From positions 62,001 to 126,000 of the forward strand of contig CAADGL010000015.1 in NCBI GenBank assembly GCA_900696525.1: a stretch of DNA of 64,000 nt, given 5' to 3'. Below the pieces are notes generated by a model that saw only the letters and a list, made by a program, of their open reading frames with translations, ran no database searches and was not told where the DNA came from. The position numbers and the translations under genes were made by a program. Positions 8,124 to 16,342 of the stretch are shown piece after piece. This DNA is from an uncultured Planctomycetota bacterium. GTDB taxonomy: Bacteria > Planctomycetota > Phycisphaerae > UBA1845 > Fen-1342. Numbering within the stretch: position 1 is the first letter of the stretch; each line of letters starts with the position of its first letter.

Positions 8124-9134
8124 TCAACGTTTGCCCGCAAACAGATCGCACAGGATCGCCGCCTGCGCCCACATCCGGTTCTCCGCCTGGTCCACCACGA
8201 CGCTCCGCGGATCATCCAGCGCCGCATCGCCGATCACAACGTTCCGCCGCACCGGCAGACAGTGCATCAGGATCGTGCGCGGCCCCAGGTGGCCGACGTC
8301 CACCGTCCAGCCGGCGTGCTGCCGGAAGCTGTCGGCCTGCGCCCTGGCGTCGCCATAAAGCCCGCTCGCACCCCAGCTCTTGACGTACAGCGCATCCGCC
8401 CTGCGGCAGGCCTCAAACTGCTCGTGCGTCACGCTCAGCGACGCGCCCGCCGCCGCGCTCCACTGCCGCGCCTTGTCCAGGAACGCCCCGCCCAGCTCGT
8501 AACCCGGTGGATGGGCGATGGTGACGTTCATGCCGGCGGCCGCCGCCGCCAGAACCGCCGAATGCGGCACGGCCATCGGCAGGCCCTTGACCTGCGGCGC
8601 CCAGGTGACGACGAAGTGCTTTCCGCGTGCGCCGCCCGCGAGCTTCTCCTCGCAGGTCATCCAGTCGGCCAGGCCCTGGCATGGGTGCTCGACCGCCGAC
8701 TCCATGTTGATCACCGGCACGCTGCTGTAGCGGCCGAAGGCGCGCAGCACCGCCTCACGCGCGTCTTCCTCCGCGCTTCGAAGCGCCGCGAACGTCCGCA
8801 CCGCCAGCGCGTCGCCATAGCGCGCCAGCACGGGCACGGCTTCCTTCACGTGCTCGGCGGCGTCGCCGTCCATGCGCACGCCGTCGCGATGCTCCAGCTT
8901 CCACGTGTCTCCGCCCACGTTCAGGCAGATCGCGTGCCCGCCGAAGCGCAGCATCGCGGCCTCGAAGCTCGTCCGCGTGCGCAGCGACGGGTTGAAGAAC
9001 ACCTGCACGAGTATTTTCTCGCGAATGGCGGCGGTGCGGTCACGGGCCTCGCCGGCCTTGATGCGCCGCGCCAGCCCGACCAGCCCGGCCAGCGTCTCGG
9101 GCGTGTAGTCGAGCATGCTCAGCCAATGTCGCAT
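8124..9134 (-). CDS. argF': N-acylornithine carbamoyltransferase (N-acetyl- or N-succinyl-ornithine)
   Basis: 336 residues. The carbamoyl-phosphate site reads FFNPSLRTRTSFE (46-58), followed by NMESAVEHPCQ, YVKSWGA and HCLPVRRN. These match the Xanthomonas/Bacteroides N-acylornithine transcarbamylase subfamily rather than ordinary OTCase, which has STRTR and HCLPA. In the loop MDGDAAEH (88-95) Ala93 appears to occupy the position of Glu92 of the Xanthomonas enzyme. Swapping that Glu for Ala, Ser, Pro or Val is reported to change preference from acetyl- to succinyl-ornithine, so an N-succinyl pathway is suspected. The alignment is from memory and unaided. The gene lies between argD and argB. 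Confidence 0.8.
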   Translation of the reverse strand: MRHWLSMLDYTPETLAGLVGLARRIKAGEARDRTAAIREKILVQVFFNPSLRTRTSFEAAMLRFGGHAICLNVGGDTWKLEHRDGVRMDGDAAEHVKEAVPVLARYGDALAVRTFAALRSAEEDAREAVLRAFGRYSSVPVINMESAVEHPCQGLADWMTCEEKLAGGARGKHFVVTWAPQVKGLPMAVPHSAVLAAAAAGMNVTIAHPPGYELGGAFLDKARQWSAAAGASLSVTHEQFEACRRADALYVKSWGASGLYGDARAQADSFRQHAGWTVDVGHLGPRTILMHCLPVRRNVVIGDAALDDPRSVVVDQAENRMWAQAAILCDLFAGKR

Positions 9135-9210
9135 TCGTGCTCCTTGTGAACCGAGCGGCGCTCGCCGCCGCCGGCCTCGGCGTACGCGCCGCGAGCGCCG
9201 CGCCGAGCGC

Positions 9211-10329
9211 TCAGCACTCCGCCAGCGCGCCCGCCACGGCCTCGATCGCCTCGTCCGGCGTGTTGATCGGGGGCATCAGCCGCAGCACGCTCGGATCGGC
9301 GCTCGTGCCGGTGATGAATCCGCGCTCCAGCAACGCCTTCTGCACGTCCTTCGCCGGACGGCACAGCCGCAAGCCGATCAGGCATCCGCGCCCGAGCACC
9401 TCGCACACCGGTCCGACGCGCAGGCGCTCGTGCATCGCCCGGCCGAGCCGGGCCGCCCGCTCGCACAGGTCCTCGCGCTCGATCGTGTCGAGCACGGCCA
9501 GCATCGCCGCGCACGCCAGCGGCCCGCCGCCGAACGTGCTGCCCAGGTCGCCCTGCTTCACCTTCGCCGCGACCGCGTCGCTCATCAGCACGGCGCCCAT
9601 CGGCACGCCGTTGGCGATGCCCTTCGCGAGCGTCACGAAGTCCGGCAGAACGTCGTGCTCGCCCGCGGCCAGGGGCCGTCCGAGCCGGCCCATGCCGGTC
9701 TGGATCTCGTCGAATATCAGCAGGGCGCCGGCCTCTGCGCAGCGCCGCCGCAGCGCGCCGCGATACTCGGGCGTCAGCTCGATCACGCCGGCGATGCTCA
9801 GGATCGGCTCGACAATCACGGCGGCGATCGAGGCGTCAATCTGCGCGAGGTCTTCGAGCACGTTCGGCCGCAGCCTCAGGGCCGAGCAGAGCAGGCCGTC
9901 GAGCGGGCGCGTGATCTTCTCATCCGTCGTCACGGAAAGCGCCAGGAGCGTGCGCCCGTGCCACCCGCCGGCCATGGCCGCCAGCCGCCGGCGGCCCGTC
10001 TGCTGAAGCGCGAGCTTGAGCGCGTTCTCGTTGGCCTCCGCGCCGCTGTTGCAGAAGAACACGTGTCCCAGGCCGCGCGGCGCGAACGCCGCCAGGCGCT
10101 GGGCCGCGCGCTCCCGTATCTCCAGCGGCGCGACGTTGGAATAGAACGTCAGCCGCTCCGCCTGCGCGCGCAGCGCCGCGCACACCGCCGCGTGCGAATG
10201 CCCCAGCAGCGTGACGGCGTGCCCGCCGTACAAGTCCCAGTACTCGCGGCCGTGCGTGTCCCGCACGCGGGCCCCGCGTCCGTTGGCCAGGGTGAATGGC
10301 AGCACCGCGTAGGTTTCAACGAGCGCCAT
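9211..10329 (-). CDS. argD: Acetylornithine (acylornithine) aminotransferase
   Basis: 372-residue class-III PLP aminotransferase. Visible elements are CNSGAEANENALKLA, Asp207 in FDEIQTGMGR and the Schiff-base Lys236 in LAKGIANGVPMGA. It converts N-acyl-glutamate semialdehyde to N-acylornithine. It starts six bases after the end of argC and lies 76 bases before argF'. The length is slightly short for the family (usually about 390-400), but all motifs are present. It may also serve lysine synthesis as a succinyl-DAP aminotransferase. Confidence 0.9.
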   Translation of the reverse strand: MALVETYAVLPFTLANGRGARVRDTHGREYWDLYGGHAVTLLGHSHAAVCAALRAQAERLTFYSNVAPLEIRERAAQRLAAFAPRGLGHVFFCNSGAEANENALKLALQQTGRRRLAAMAGGWHGRTLLALSVTTDEKITRPLDGLLCSALRLRPNVLEDLAQIDASIAAVIVEPILSIAGVIELTPEYRGALRRRCAEAGALLIFDEIQTGMGRLGRPLAAGEHDVLPDFVTLAKGIANGVPMGAVLMSDAVAAKVKQGDLGSTFGGGPLACAAMLAVLDTIEREDLCERAARLGRAMHERLRVGPVCEVLGRGCLIGLRLCRPAKDVQKALLERGFITGTSADPSVLRLMPPINTPDEAIEAVAGALAEC

Positions 10330-10335
10330 GGATCC

Positions 10336-11400
10336 TCACACCGGACGCAGCGACGGCGCCCAAAGCCCGGTTCTCTCGTCGAGCCCGCACATCAGGTTCA
10401 TGTTCTGAATCGCCGCCCCGGCCATGCCCTTCACCAGGTTGTCGAGCGCGGCCATGACGATCACCTGCCGCCCGCGCGCCGCGACACCGACGTCGCAGAA
10501 GTTGCTGCCCACAACGTCCTGGAGCGCCGGCGAGCCGCTGACGACGCGCACGAACGGGCGATCGGCATAGTACCGCTCGTACTCGGCCCGCAGCCGCGCC
10601 GCGTCCGTCTCCGCCGGCAGGGTCGCGTGCACGGTCGCGAAAATGCCGCGGGCCGCGTCCATGCTCTGGGCGACGAAGCTCAGTTGCACGCGGTCGCCCG
10701 CCTCGTCACTCAGCGCTTGCGCGATCTCCGGCTCGTGCTGGTGCGCCAGCGCCTTGTAGGCCCTGAAATCGGCGTGCCGCGTCGGGTGGTGCGTCGTTTC
10801 CTTGAGCTGCCGCCCCGAGCCCGACGAGCCCGTCTTCGTGTCCACCGCCAACACCCCCGACGCCCCCAGCCGAATCAGCGGCGCGGCCGCCAGGATCGCC
10901 GCCGTCGCCAGGCAGCCGGGGTTCGCCACCACCCGCGCCCCGGCGATCGCCTCGCGATTCAACTCCGCCAGGCCATAGACGGCCTGGCCGCGCAGCGCTT
11001 CCAGCGACGGCGTCTCCGGATAGTGCTCGCGATGCCGCCGCAGATCGCGCAGTCGCAGGTCTCCGGAAAGATCAATGACGCGCAGGCGCTCCGCCGCCCC
11101 GTACTCGGCGGCCACGGTCAGGGCCGACTCGATCGCGGCGCCGCTGGCGCCGCTCGGCAGCCCGGAGACAAGCACGGCCTGCGGCGCATCGAGCAGCCTG
11201 GCCCACGGCACCTTCGCTTCCAGTCGCAGATCGTAGAACCCGCGCAGGTGCGGATGGACGCGGTCGACGCGCTCGCCCACCTGCGACGTCGTCGTCACGC
11301 CGGCGACGCGCACGCCCGCGTGCTGCGTCAGGAGGCGCAGCATCTCCCCGGCGCCGTAGCCCGTTCCGCCGAGGATCGCGACGTGAACTTCGCCAGGCAT
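10336..11400 (-). CDS. argC: N-acetyl-gamma-glutamyl-phosphate reductase
   Basis: 354 residues. N-terminal nucleotide-binding GGTGYGAGEMLRLL, catalytic Cys163 in VANPGCLAT and active-site His221 in HQHEPEI. This enzyme reduces N-acylglutamyl-phosphate to the semialdehyde. Its ATG shares one base with the stop of the upstream P-loop gene (TGATG), which suggests translational coupling. The length is typical of the long (type 1) ArgC. Confidence 0.92.
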   Translation of the reverse strand: MPGEVHVAILGGTGYGAGEMLRLLTQHAGVRVAGVTTTSQVGERVDRVHPHLRGFYDLRLEAKVPWARLLDAPQAVLVSGLPSGASGAAIESALTVAAEYGAAERLRVIDLSGDLRLRDLRRHREHYPETPSLEALRGQAVYGLAELNREAIAGARVVANPGCLATAAILAAAPLIRLGASGVLAVDTKTGSSGSGRQLKETTHHPTRHADFRAYKALAHQHEPEIAQALSDEAGDRVQLSFVAQSMDAARGIFATVHATLPAETDAARLRAEYERYYADRPFVRVVSGSPALQDVVGSNFCDVGVAARGRQVIVMAALDNLVKGMAGAAIQNMNLMCGLDERTGLWAPSLRPV

Positions 11401-12485
11401 CAGGGCGCGCTCCCCGCCGCCGCGGCCCGCGCGGCGCCGGGCCGCGGCGCCTGCAATCGCTCGAGCACGAACTGGCCGAGCTCGTCGCCCTGGGTGCGGG
11501 CGTTGATCGCCGCCAGCCCGAGCTGCTCGCGAATGAAGCGCGTGCCGACGGCGTTGTCGGTCGCGGGCCCGCTGATGACGTCGATGGCCAGGCCGAACAC
11601 CTCGCGCATCACGCGCTGCGCTCCCCAGGCCCCGACCGGGTCATTCGCGCACAGCACGATCGCCCCGGCGCATCCCATCAGCTCGCCGTCCGCCAGCACC
11701 TGCTGCACGCCGTACTCGCCCAGGATGCCGTCACCCAGCTCGGCGACGATGACGTCGGCCCCCTGCTGCGCGAGGTGCGCGATCAGCGTGCGCGCCACGG
11801 GCAGGCTCGAATCCGCGCTGGTCGTGACGACGCCCGCGTCCGTGAACGTCACCGCCCAGCGCGCCCCGTGGTCGATCATCTGCAACGCGTCCCGCCGCAG
11901 CGAAACGCCCGTCAGCTTGCAGGCCCCCACCACGCGCCCCGCCGCCGACAACCGCCGGATGAGCTGCGACGCCGCGTACGTCTTGCCGCTGCTCATGCAG
12001 GTGCCGGCGACAAAGACGACCGGAATGTCGCGGCGCGGCGGCCCGTCGGGCCGGATCGCGTTCATGCCGATGTGCGCGGGAACGCCGGCGCGCTTCTCGA
12101 AGTCAGGGAAAACGAGCACGCTTCCGAGCAGCTCGGCGTCGAACGGGCGGCCGACGTCGGGGTTGTGCGACGTGCAGCGCCCGATCACGCCGCCCAGGTT
12201 CAGGATTTGCAGCGTGTCGCCGACGCGGGCCTGCTCCGGCACGACGCCGGAGTAGCCGTGCAGCGCGTTTCGATGGCCGAGCACGCCGGCGATCACGTCG
12301 CCGGGGTGCAGCGTCATCATGCGGCCGTGCGGGTCTTCGAGCTGGTTGTAGACGTTCTTCTCGGTCTTGACGCGCACGGCGACGACGTAGCCCTCGCGGG
12401 CGATGATCTGGTCGCTGAGGCGCGCGTCGCGCCGCAGCGGTACGTTGCTCGTGGCCGACGCGAGCTTGTCAATCCACAGCCGCAT
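11400..12485 (-). CDS. P-loop ATPase of BioD/DUF1611-like type within the arginine operon
   Basis: 361 residues, not an enzyme of the textbook arginine pathway. Residues 1-145 form an all-beta-looking domain (GDVIAGVLGHRNALHGYSG, LGGVIGRCTSHNPDVG). Residues 155-335 carry a P-loop GTCMSSGKT (161-169) with five residues between the first Gly and GK, as in dethiobiotin synthetase and DUF1611 (GTDxxxGK). These are followed by ACKLTGVSLRRD and AELGDGILGEYG. It overlaps argG by 17 bases and argC by one base, so it is co-translated with the pathway. DUF1611 includes DgcN, a D-glutamate N-acetyltransferase. A glutamate-acylating or ligase role is therefore possible but unproven. Confidence 0.6.
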   Translation of the reverse strand: MRLWIDKLASATSNVPLRRDARLSDQIIAREGYVVAVRVKTEKNVYNQLEDPHGRMMTLHPGDVIAGVLGHRNALHGYSGVVPEQARVGDTLQILNLGGVIGRCTSHNPDVGRPFDAELLGSVLVFPDFEKRAGVPAHIGMNAIRPDGPPRRDIPVVFVAGTCMSSGKTYAASQLIRRLSAAGRVVGACKLTGVSLRRDALQMIDHGARWAVTFTDAGVVTTSADSSLPVARTLIAHLAQQGADVIVAELGDGILGEYGVQQVLADGELMGCAGAIVLCANDPVGAWGAQRVMREVFGLAIDVISGPATDNAVGTRFIREQLGLAAINARTQGDELGQFVLERLQAPRPGAARAAAAGSAP

Positions 12486-13734
12486 GGGCGCCTCCTGCCG
12501 CTCGCGCGGCCTTGGCCAGCAGGGAGTCCTGGAGTCCGTAGACCTTGCAGAAGGCGGCGGCCTCGGCGCCGCTCCACAAGGCGCTGCCTTCGCCGTAGCG
12601 CGCCAGGTCGCTGTTCATCAGCGAGTACGGACTCGCGGCGCCGAGCACCGCCGCCTGCCCGCCGAGCAACTGCACCGTGACCGTCCCGCTGACGCGTTGC
12701 TGCGACGAGGCGAGAAAGGCCTCGATGTCGCGCATGAGCGGGTCGAAGTAGCGCCCCTCGTGCAGCAGCGCACCATACAACTCTCCCAGCGTGCGCTTCC
12801 AGAACGCCTGCTGCCGCGACAGCACCAGCTTCTCCAGCTCGCGATGCGCCGCGATCAGCACCACCGCCGCCGGCGCCTCGAACGCCACCCGCCCCTTGAT
12901 CCCGAGGATCGTGTCGCCGACGTGCATCCCCCGGCCGACGCCGTGACGCCCCGCCACGACGTTCAGCCTCTCCAGCAGCTCGACCGCACGCCCCGCACCC
13001 GCCCCCGCGCCGTGCGGCCGCCGCTCGGCGGACGCAGCACCCTGGCCGGACATCGCCACGGGCACGCCGCCCGCGAACTCGATCTCCAGCACCTCGCGCG
13101 TGCCCGGCCGGCGCTCCGGCGGCGCCGTGAGCACGTATGCCTCCTCCGGCAGGACGCCATCGCTGCGGTGCGTTTCGCCGCCGCCGATCGTCGCGCCCCA
13201 GATGCCGCGGTTGTACGAGTATCTCGCGGTGCGCAGGGGAATGTCGATGCCGTGGCGCTTCAGGTACTCGGCCTCCTGCTCGCGCGACAGCCCCTGCTCG
13301 CGAATGGGCGTCAGCACGTCGAGCTGCGGTGCGACGACGCGGAACGCGACGTCGAAGCGCACCTGGTCGTTGCCGGCGCCGGTCGAGCCGTGGGCCAGCC
13401 CCGCGGCGCCGATCTCGACGGCGTGCTGCGCGGTGCGGCGGGCCTGCACGACGCGCTCCGCCGACACGCACAGCGGGTAGACGTCGCCGCGCAGCGCATT
13501 GGCGAAGATCAGGTAGCGCAAGTAGTCGTCGAAGAGCTCGGCGCGGGCGTCGATGAGCGTGTGGCTGGCCGCGCGGGCCTGCGCGGCGCGGCGCTCGATC
13601 AGCGCCAGCTCGTCGCCGTCGAAACCCCCCGTGTTCACCGTCACCGTGTGAACTTCGTGCCCCTGCTCGCGCAGCCAGACCGCGCAGTAGGTCGTGTCCA
13701 GCCCCCCGGAGAACGCCAGCACCACCTTGCTCAC
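12469..13734 (-). CDS. argG: Argininosuccinate synthase
   Basis: 421 residues. Starts with the ATP pyrophosphatase P-loop VVLAFSGGLDTTYC and continues HTVTVNTGGF, as in the Xanthomonas/Bacteroidetes ArgG branch that accompanies N-acylornithine transcarbamylases. GAAGGA nine bases upstream supports the GTG at 13734 rather than the ATG at 13755. It condenses citrulline with aspartate. HGSTGAGNDQVRFD fits the substrate site. A stretch rich in Arg/Gly/Ala near the middle (RRPHGAGAGAG) is an insertion-like low-complexity loop. argH is not in the window. Confidence 0.9.
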   Translation of the reverse strand: MSKVVLAFSGGLDTTYCAVWLREQGHEVHTVTVNTGGFDGDELALIERRAAQARAASHTLIDARAELFDDYLRYLIFANALRGDVYPLCVSAERVVQARRTAQHAVEIGAAGLAHGSTGAGNDQVRFDVAFRVVAPQLDVLTPIREQGLSREQEAEYLKRHGIDIPLRTARYSYNRGIWGATIGGGETHRSDGVLPEEAYVLTAPPERRPGTREVLEIEFAGGVPVAMSGQGAASAERRPHGAGAGAGRAVELLERLNVVAGRHGVGRGMHVGDTILGIKGRVAFEAPAAVVLIAAHRELEKLVLSRQQAFWKRTLGELYGALLHEGRYFDPLMRDIEAFLASSQQRVSGTVTVQLLGGQAAVLGAASPYSLMNSDLARYGEGSALWSGAEAAAFCKVYGLQDSLLAKAARAAGGAHAAVD

Positions 13735-13828
13735 GTCGTCAGTTCCTTCGTGCATGTGAAGGGCCCCGCCGCTTCGGCGCCCGTCGCCGCGCCGCGTCGA
13801 GCCGCCCCAACCGCCCGCGCCGGCCGCC

Positions 13829-14275
13829 TCATTCGTCGGCGGCTGCCGACCGGATTCGCCCCAGCACGCGCCCCTGGGCCGCCCGGCTGCTGACGGCGAC
13901 GAAGACGGTGTCGTCGCCGGCAATGGTTCCGATGACATCCTGTCCGAGCCGCTGGTCGAGCCTCAGCCCGACCGCCCCCGCCGCCCCGGGCGTCGTTCGC
14001 ACGACGATCAGGTTTGCACCCGCCGTGGCCACGTCGATGATTAATCCGTCCTCGATCGCCGCGCCGCCATGGATATCGCCTGCGACGGCCGCCATCGGCT
14101 GATAATGTCCATTGACCTTTACAAGCCCAATTTCGCGAATATCTCTACTGACAACCGCCTGATTAGCTGAGTATCCGCGCTCCGTTAGCGCTTCCACGAT
14201 CTCGGCCTGACTCGTAATCGGTCTGCCGAAGACAATCTCCCGAATTGCCGCTTGTCGCTCGGCCTTGTTGCGCAC
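13829..14275 (-). CDS. argR: Arginine repressor ArgR
   Basis: 148 residues from a GTG at 14275, giving MRNKAERQAAIREIVFGRPI, the usual ArgR opening. The N-terminal winged helix carries the AVVSRDIREIGLVKV recognition helix. The C-terminal hexamerisation and arginine-binding domain carries GTIAGDDTVFVAV, where Gly-Asp-Asp contacts arginine. A TTG at 14305 is in frame but lies almost at the predicted transcription start. It heads the arg operon; an ARG-box-like sequence overlaps its promoter, so autoregulation is likely. Confidence 0.88.
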   Translation of the reverse strand: MRNKAERQAAIREIVFGRPITSQAEIVEALTERGYSANQAVVSRDIREIGLVKVNGHYQPMAAVAGDIHGGAAIEDGLIIDVATAGANLIVVRTTPGAAGAVGLRLDQRLGQDVIGTIAGDDTVFVAVSSRAAQGRVLGRIRSAAADE

Positions 14276-14309
14276 GGGTCCACACGGTCGGGATAAATCA
14301 CCCAATTCC

Positions 14310-14341
14310 GGTATTATTATTCACATCGGAGAGTTTTGCAA
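14310..14341 (-). promoter_or_regulatory. argR operon promoter with overlapping ARG-box-like operator
   Basis: On the minus strand, TTGCAA (14336-14341) and TAATAA (14314-14319) are spaced by 16 bases. The sequence TGTGAATAATAATACC overlaps the -10 box and has a perfect TGAAT left half of an ARG box; its right half is weaker. It is an AT-rich island in very GC-rich DNA. ArgR binding here would repress its own operon. Confidence 0.6.
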
Positions 14342-14352
14342 CCCCGCGGCCC

Positions 14353-14405
14353 AAAAAAAGGGAAAAAGGACCGGCAACGCGCCGCTGCGTTCCCTCCGGT
14401 CCTTT
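14353..14405 (-). terminator. Intrinsic terminator after the Q-rich membrane protein gene
   Basis: A ten-base-pair stem pairs AAAGGACCGG (14396-14405 on the minus strand) with CCGGTCCTTT (14365-14374). It is followed on the minus strand by T-runs broken by CCC, ending with seven Ts at 14353-14359. It lies 27 bases beyond the stop of the gene at 14433-16247 and just before the argR promoter, so it insulates the two units. Confidence 0.8.
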
Positions 14406-14432
14406 GCCTGCTTTGAGAAAAAAAGTGTGCGT

Positions 14433-16247
14433 TTATCGCCCGCCGGCCCCGCCCGGCGCGGCCCCCGACTTGTCTTCCGGCGCCGCCGCTCCGTCGCGCT
14501 CGCGCTCCGCCTGTTTTCGAAGCAGACCGGCCAGGCGCTCGAAATAGCTCTGGACGCTCGGCGCATACTGGCTGGGAACGTCCTGGCGCTGCACCGCATC
14601 CTGGGCGTCGCGGACGGCGGCGTTGACGGCGTCGCGGACCTCGGCGGACGCCTCTCCACGCACCTGGGGGCCGTCGATGAGCATCTGCCCGATGATCTCG
14701 CCGTTGCCCAGGCGCACGCGGGCCTTGCTGGCCTCGTACTGGTGAGCGGACTTCTCGCGGCCGATGCGCGATCCGTAGCCGAGCCCCGCTTGCGGCCCCT
14801 GCCCGCCGACGTTCTCTCCAGCCGCTCCCTGGCAGACGCCTTCGCGCAGCTTACTGAGCTCCGCCATCGCGGCCTGCATGTCGCGCATGAGCTGCTCGCC
14901 GGCTTCCAGCTCGTTGAGCTGCTGGAGCAGCGCGGCCATGCCATCGCTGCTTTGAGACTGGCCCTGTCCGGCGCCGGGGTTGGCGCACTGAGCGCACTGG
15001 GCCAGGGCCTGGGCCAGCGCCTGGCACTGCTGCTGCGCCTGCTTCTTCTGCTGGAGCTGCTGGGCGAGTTGCTGGGCCATCTGCTGCATCTGCTGCTGGC
15101 TCATGTTCTGGCACTGCTGCGACTGCTGCATCGCCTGCTGGATGGCCTGCTGCATCTGCTGCGGGTCCATCTTCGAGAGCTGCTCGAGCAGCTTCTCGGC
15201 GTCCTCCTTGCTCAGGCCGGCCTTGTTCTCCAGCTCCTTGGACATCGGCGTCTTGTCTTCGGCGGCGCGCTCGAGCTGCTTCGACAGCTCCTCCAGCCGG
15301 CGGGACATCTCCTCCAACTGCTGGCGGCTCTGCTCGTCGCCCTTCGCCTGGGCCTCCTCGACGGCCTTCTTGAGCTGCTCCATCGCCTCGCGGGCCGCCT
15401 TCATGTCGCCGCTCGCCAGCGCCTCCGACAGCTTCGACGCCGCGTCGTCGCCCCGCCTCGGCTCGAGCTTCGACAACTGCCGCGTCAGCTCGCGCATCGC
15501 GTTCATCTCGGGCGACGTCGCCTCGCGCTCCAGCTTGTCCTTTACGCTGTCGATGCGCTTCAGCGCCTCGCGCCGAACGTCGTCGGGCGTCGTCTCCGGG
15601 CCTTCCTTCATCTGGAGCGGGTCCAGCTTCTGCGCCACTTCGGCGAGCTTCTTGTTCTGTGCCGCCATCTCGCGCACGCGCGCCAATTGCTCGTTAACCT
15701 GCACCTTCACCGCCGTCGCCTCCGCCACGTTCGGCGGGCGTTGCTCCCGGCCGGGCTTCTTGCTCGAGGCCAGCAGGTCCATCTGCGGCATGAGCGCGTA
15801 GAACAGCACCGCGGTCGTCAGCCCCGCCAGCGACCACGGCCACAACCCCGGCGCCCGGTAGGGCAGGTGCACTCCGACGCGCAAGCCCGCCGCCGCCCGA
15901 CCGGCGTCCGAGACGACCGCCCGCGCAAACGGATCGCCGTTCCCCGCCACCGCCAGCGCCGTGCTCAGGCGCTCCTTCAGCCCGGCGGCGGTGTCAAAAG
16001 CCACCGCTGCCCGGAGACGACTGACGCGCGCCCTAAGGCCGCCGATGAGCGTGATCGCCGCTGCCACGACGCCGCCGGCGGCCAGTCCGCTCCAGTCAGG
16101 CGTCTGCGGCGCAAGCAAACGCCCCACCGCGACGACCAGCACCCAGACGCCCGACCCGGCCAGGACGCCCGTCGCCAGCCAGGCCGTGAGCCCGTTGGCA
16201 TTGAGACGCAGGCGGGCGGCGTTCACGACGCGGTCGATGGTGTGCAT
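14433..16247 (-). CDS. Membrane protein with long coiled-coil and Gln-rich region
   Basis: 604 residues from an ATG at 16247 with GGGAG eight bases upstream. Two hydrophobic helices lie near the N-terminus (about 15-80) and a third near 135-155. A charged coiled coil follows (about 180-370, EEMSRRLEELSKQLERAAED). Next is a Gln/Met-rich tract (about 375-450, repeated QQMQQ), then a Gly-rich hinge and a C-terminal alpha-helical tail. The plan resembles DUF4175-like planctomycete and proteobacterial membrane proteins, but I do not recognise a specific family. The CAG/CTG-rich tract is a coding repeat, not an array. Confidence 0.7.
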   Translation of the reverse strand: MHTIDRVVNAARLRLNANGLTAWLATGVLAGSGVWVLVVAVGRLLAPQTPDWSGLAAGGVVAAAITLIGGLRARVSRLRAAVAFDTAAGLKERLSTALAVAGNGDPFARAVVSDAGRAAAGLRVGVHLPYRAPGLWPWSLAGLTTAVLFYALMPQMDLLASSKKPGREQRPPNVAEATAVKVQVNEQLARVREMAAQNKKLAEVAQKLDPLQMKEGPETTPDDVRREALKRIDSVKDKLEREATSPEMNAMRELTRQLSKLEPRRGDDAASKLSEALASGDMKAAREAMEQLKKAVEEAQAKGDEQSRQQLEEMSRRLEELSKQLERAAEDKTPMSKELENKAGLSKEDAEKLLEQLSKMDPQQMQQAIQQAMQQSQQCQNMSQQQMQQMAQQLAQQLQQKKQAQQQCQALAQALAQCAQCANPGAGQGQSQSSDGMAALLQQLNELEAGEQLMRDMQAAMAELSKLREGVCQGAAGENVGGQGPQAGLGYGSRIGREKSAHQYEASKARVRLGNGEIIGQMLIDGPQVRGEASAEVRDAVNAAVRDAQDAVQRQDVPSQYAPSVQSYFERLAGLLRKQAERERDGAAAPEDKSGAAPGGAGGR

Positions 16248-16342
16248 TGGGCGAGCTCCCACGTTCGAGGCCCGGTCGCAGGGCAGGTCAACCGACGATA
16301 GTATAGCACATCAGCCTCGCCGCCCGGCCGAAGATCAGCACG

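Noticed and set aside
9115-12255. A very long plus-strand open frame opposite argD-argC and the P-loop gene
   Set aside because: It is antisense to clear enzymes with intact motifs, is Arg/Ala/His-rich without domains, and arises from GC-rich third positions.
15000-15200. CAG/CTG-rich repetitive stretch that could be mistaken for a CRISPR or microsatellite
   Set aside because: It is a Gln/Met-rich coding tract (QQMQQ) in frame within the membrane protein gene; no regular spacers.
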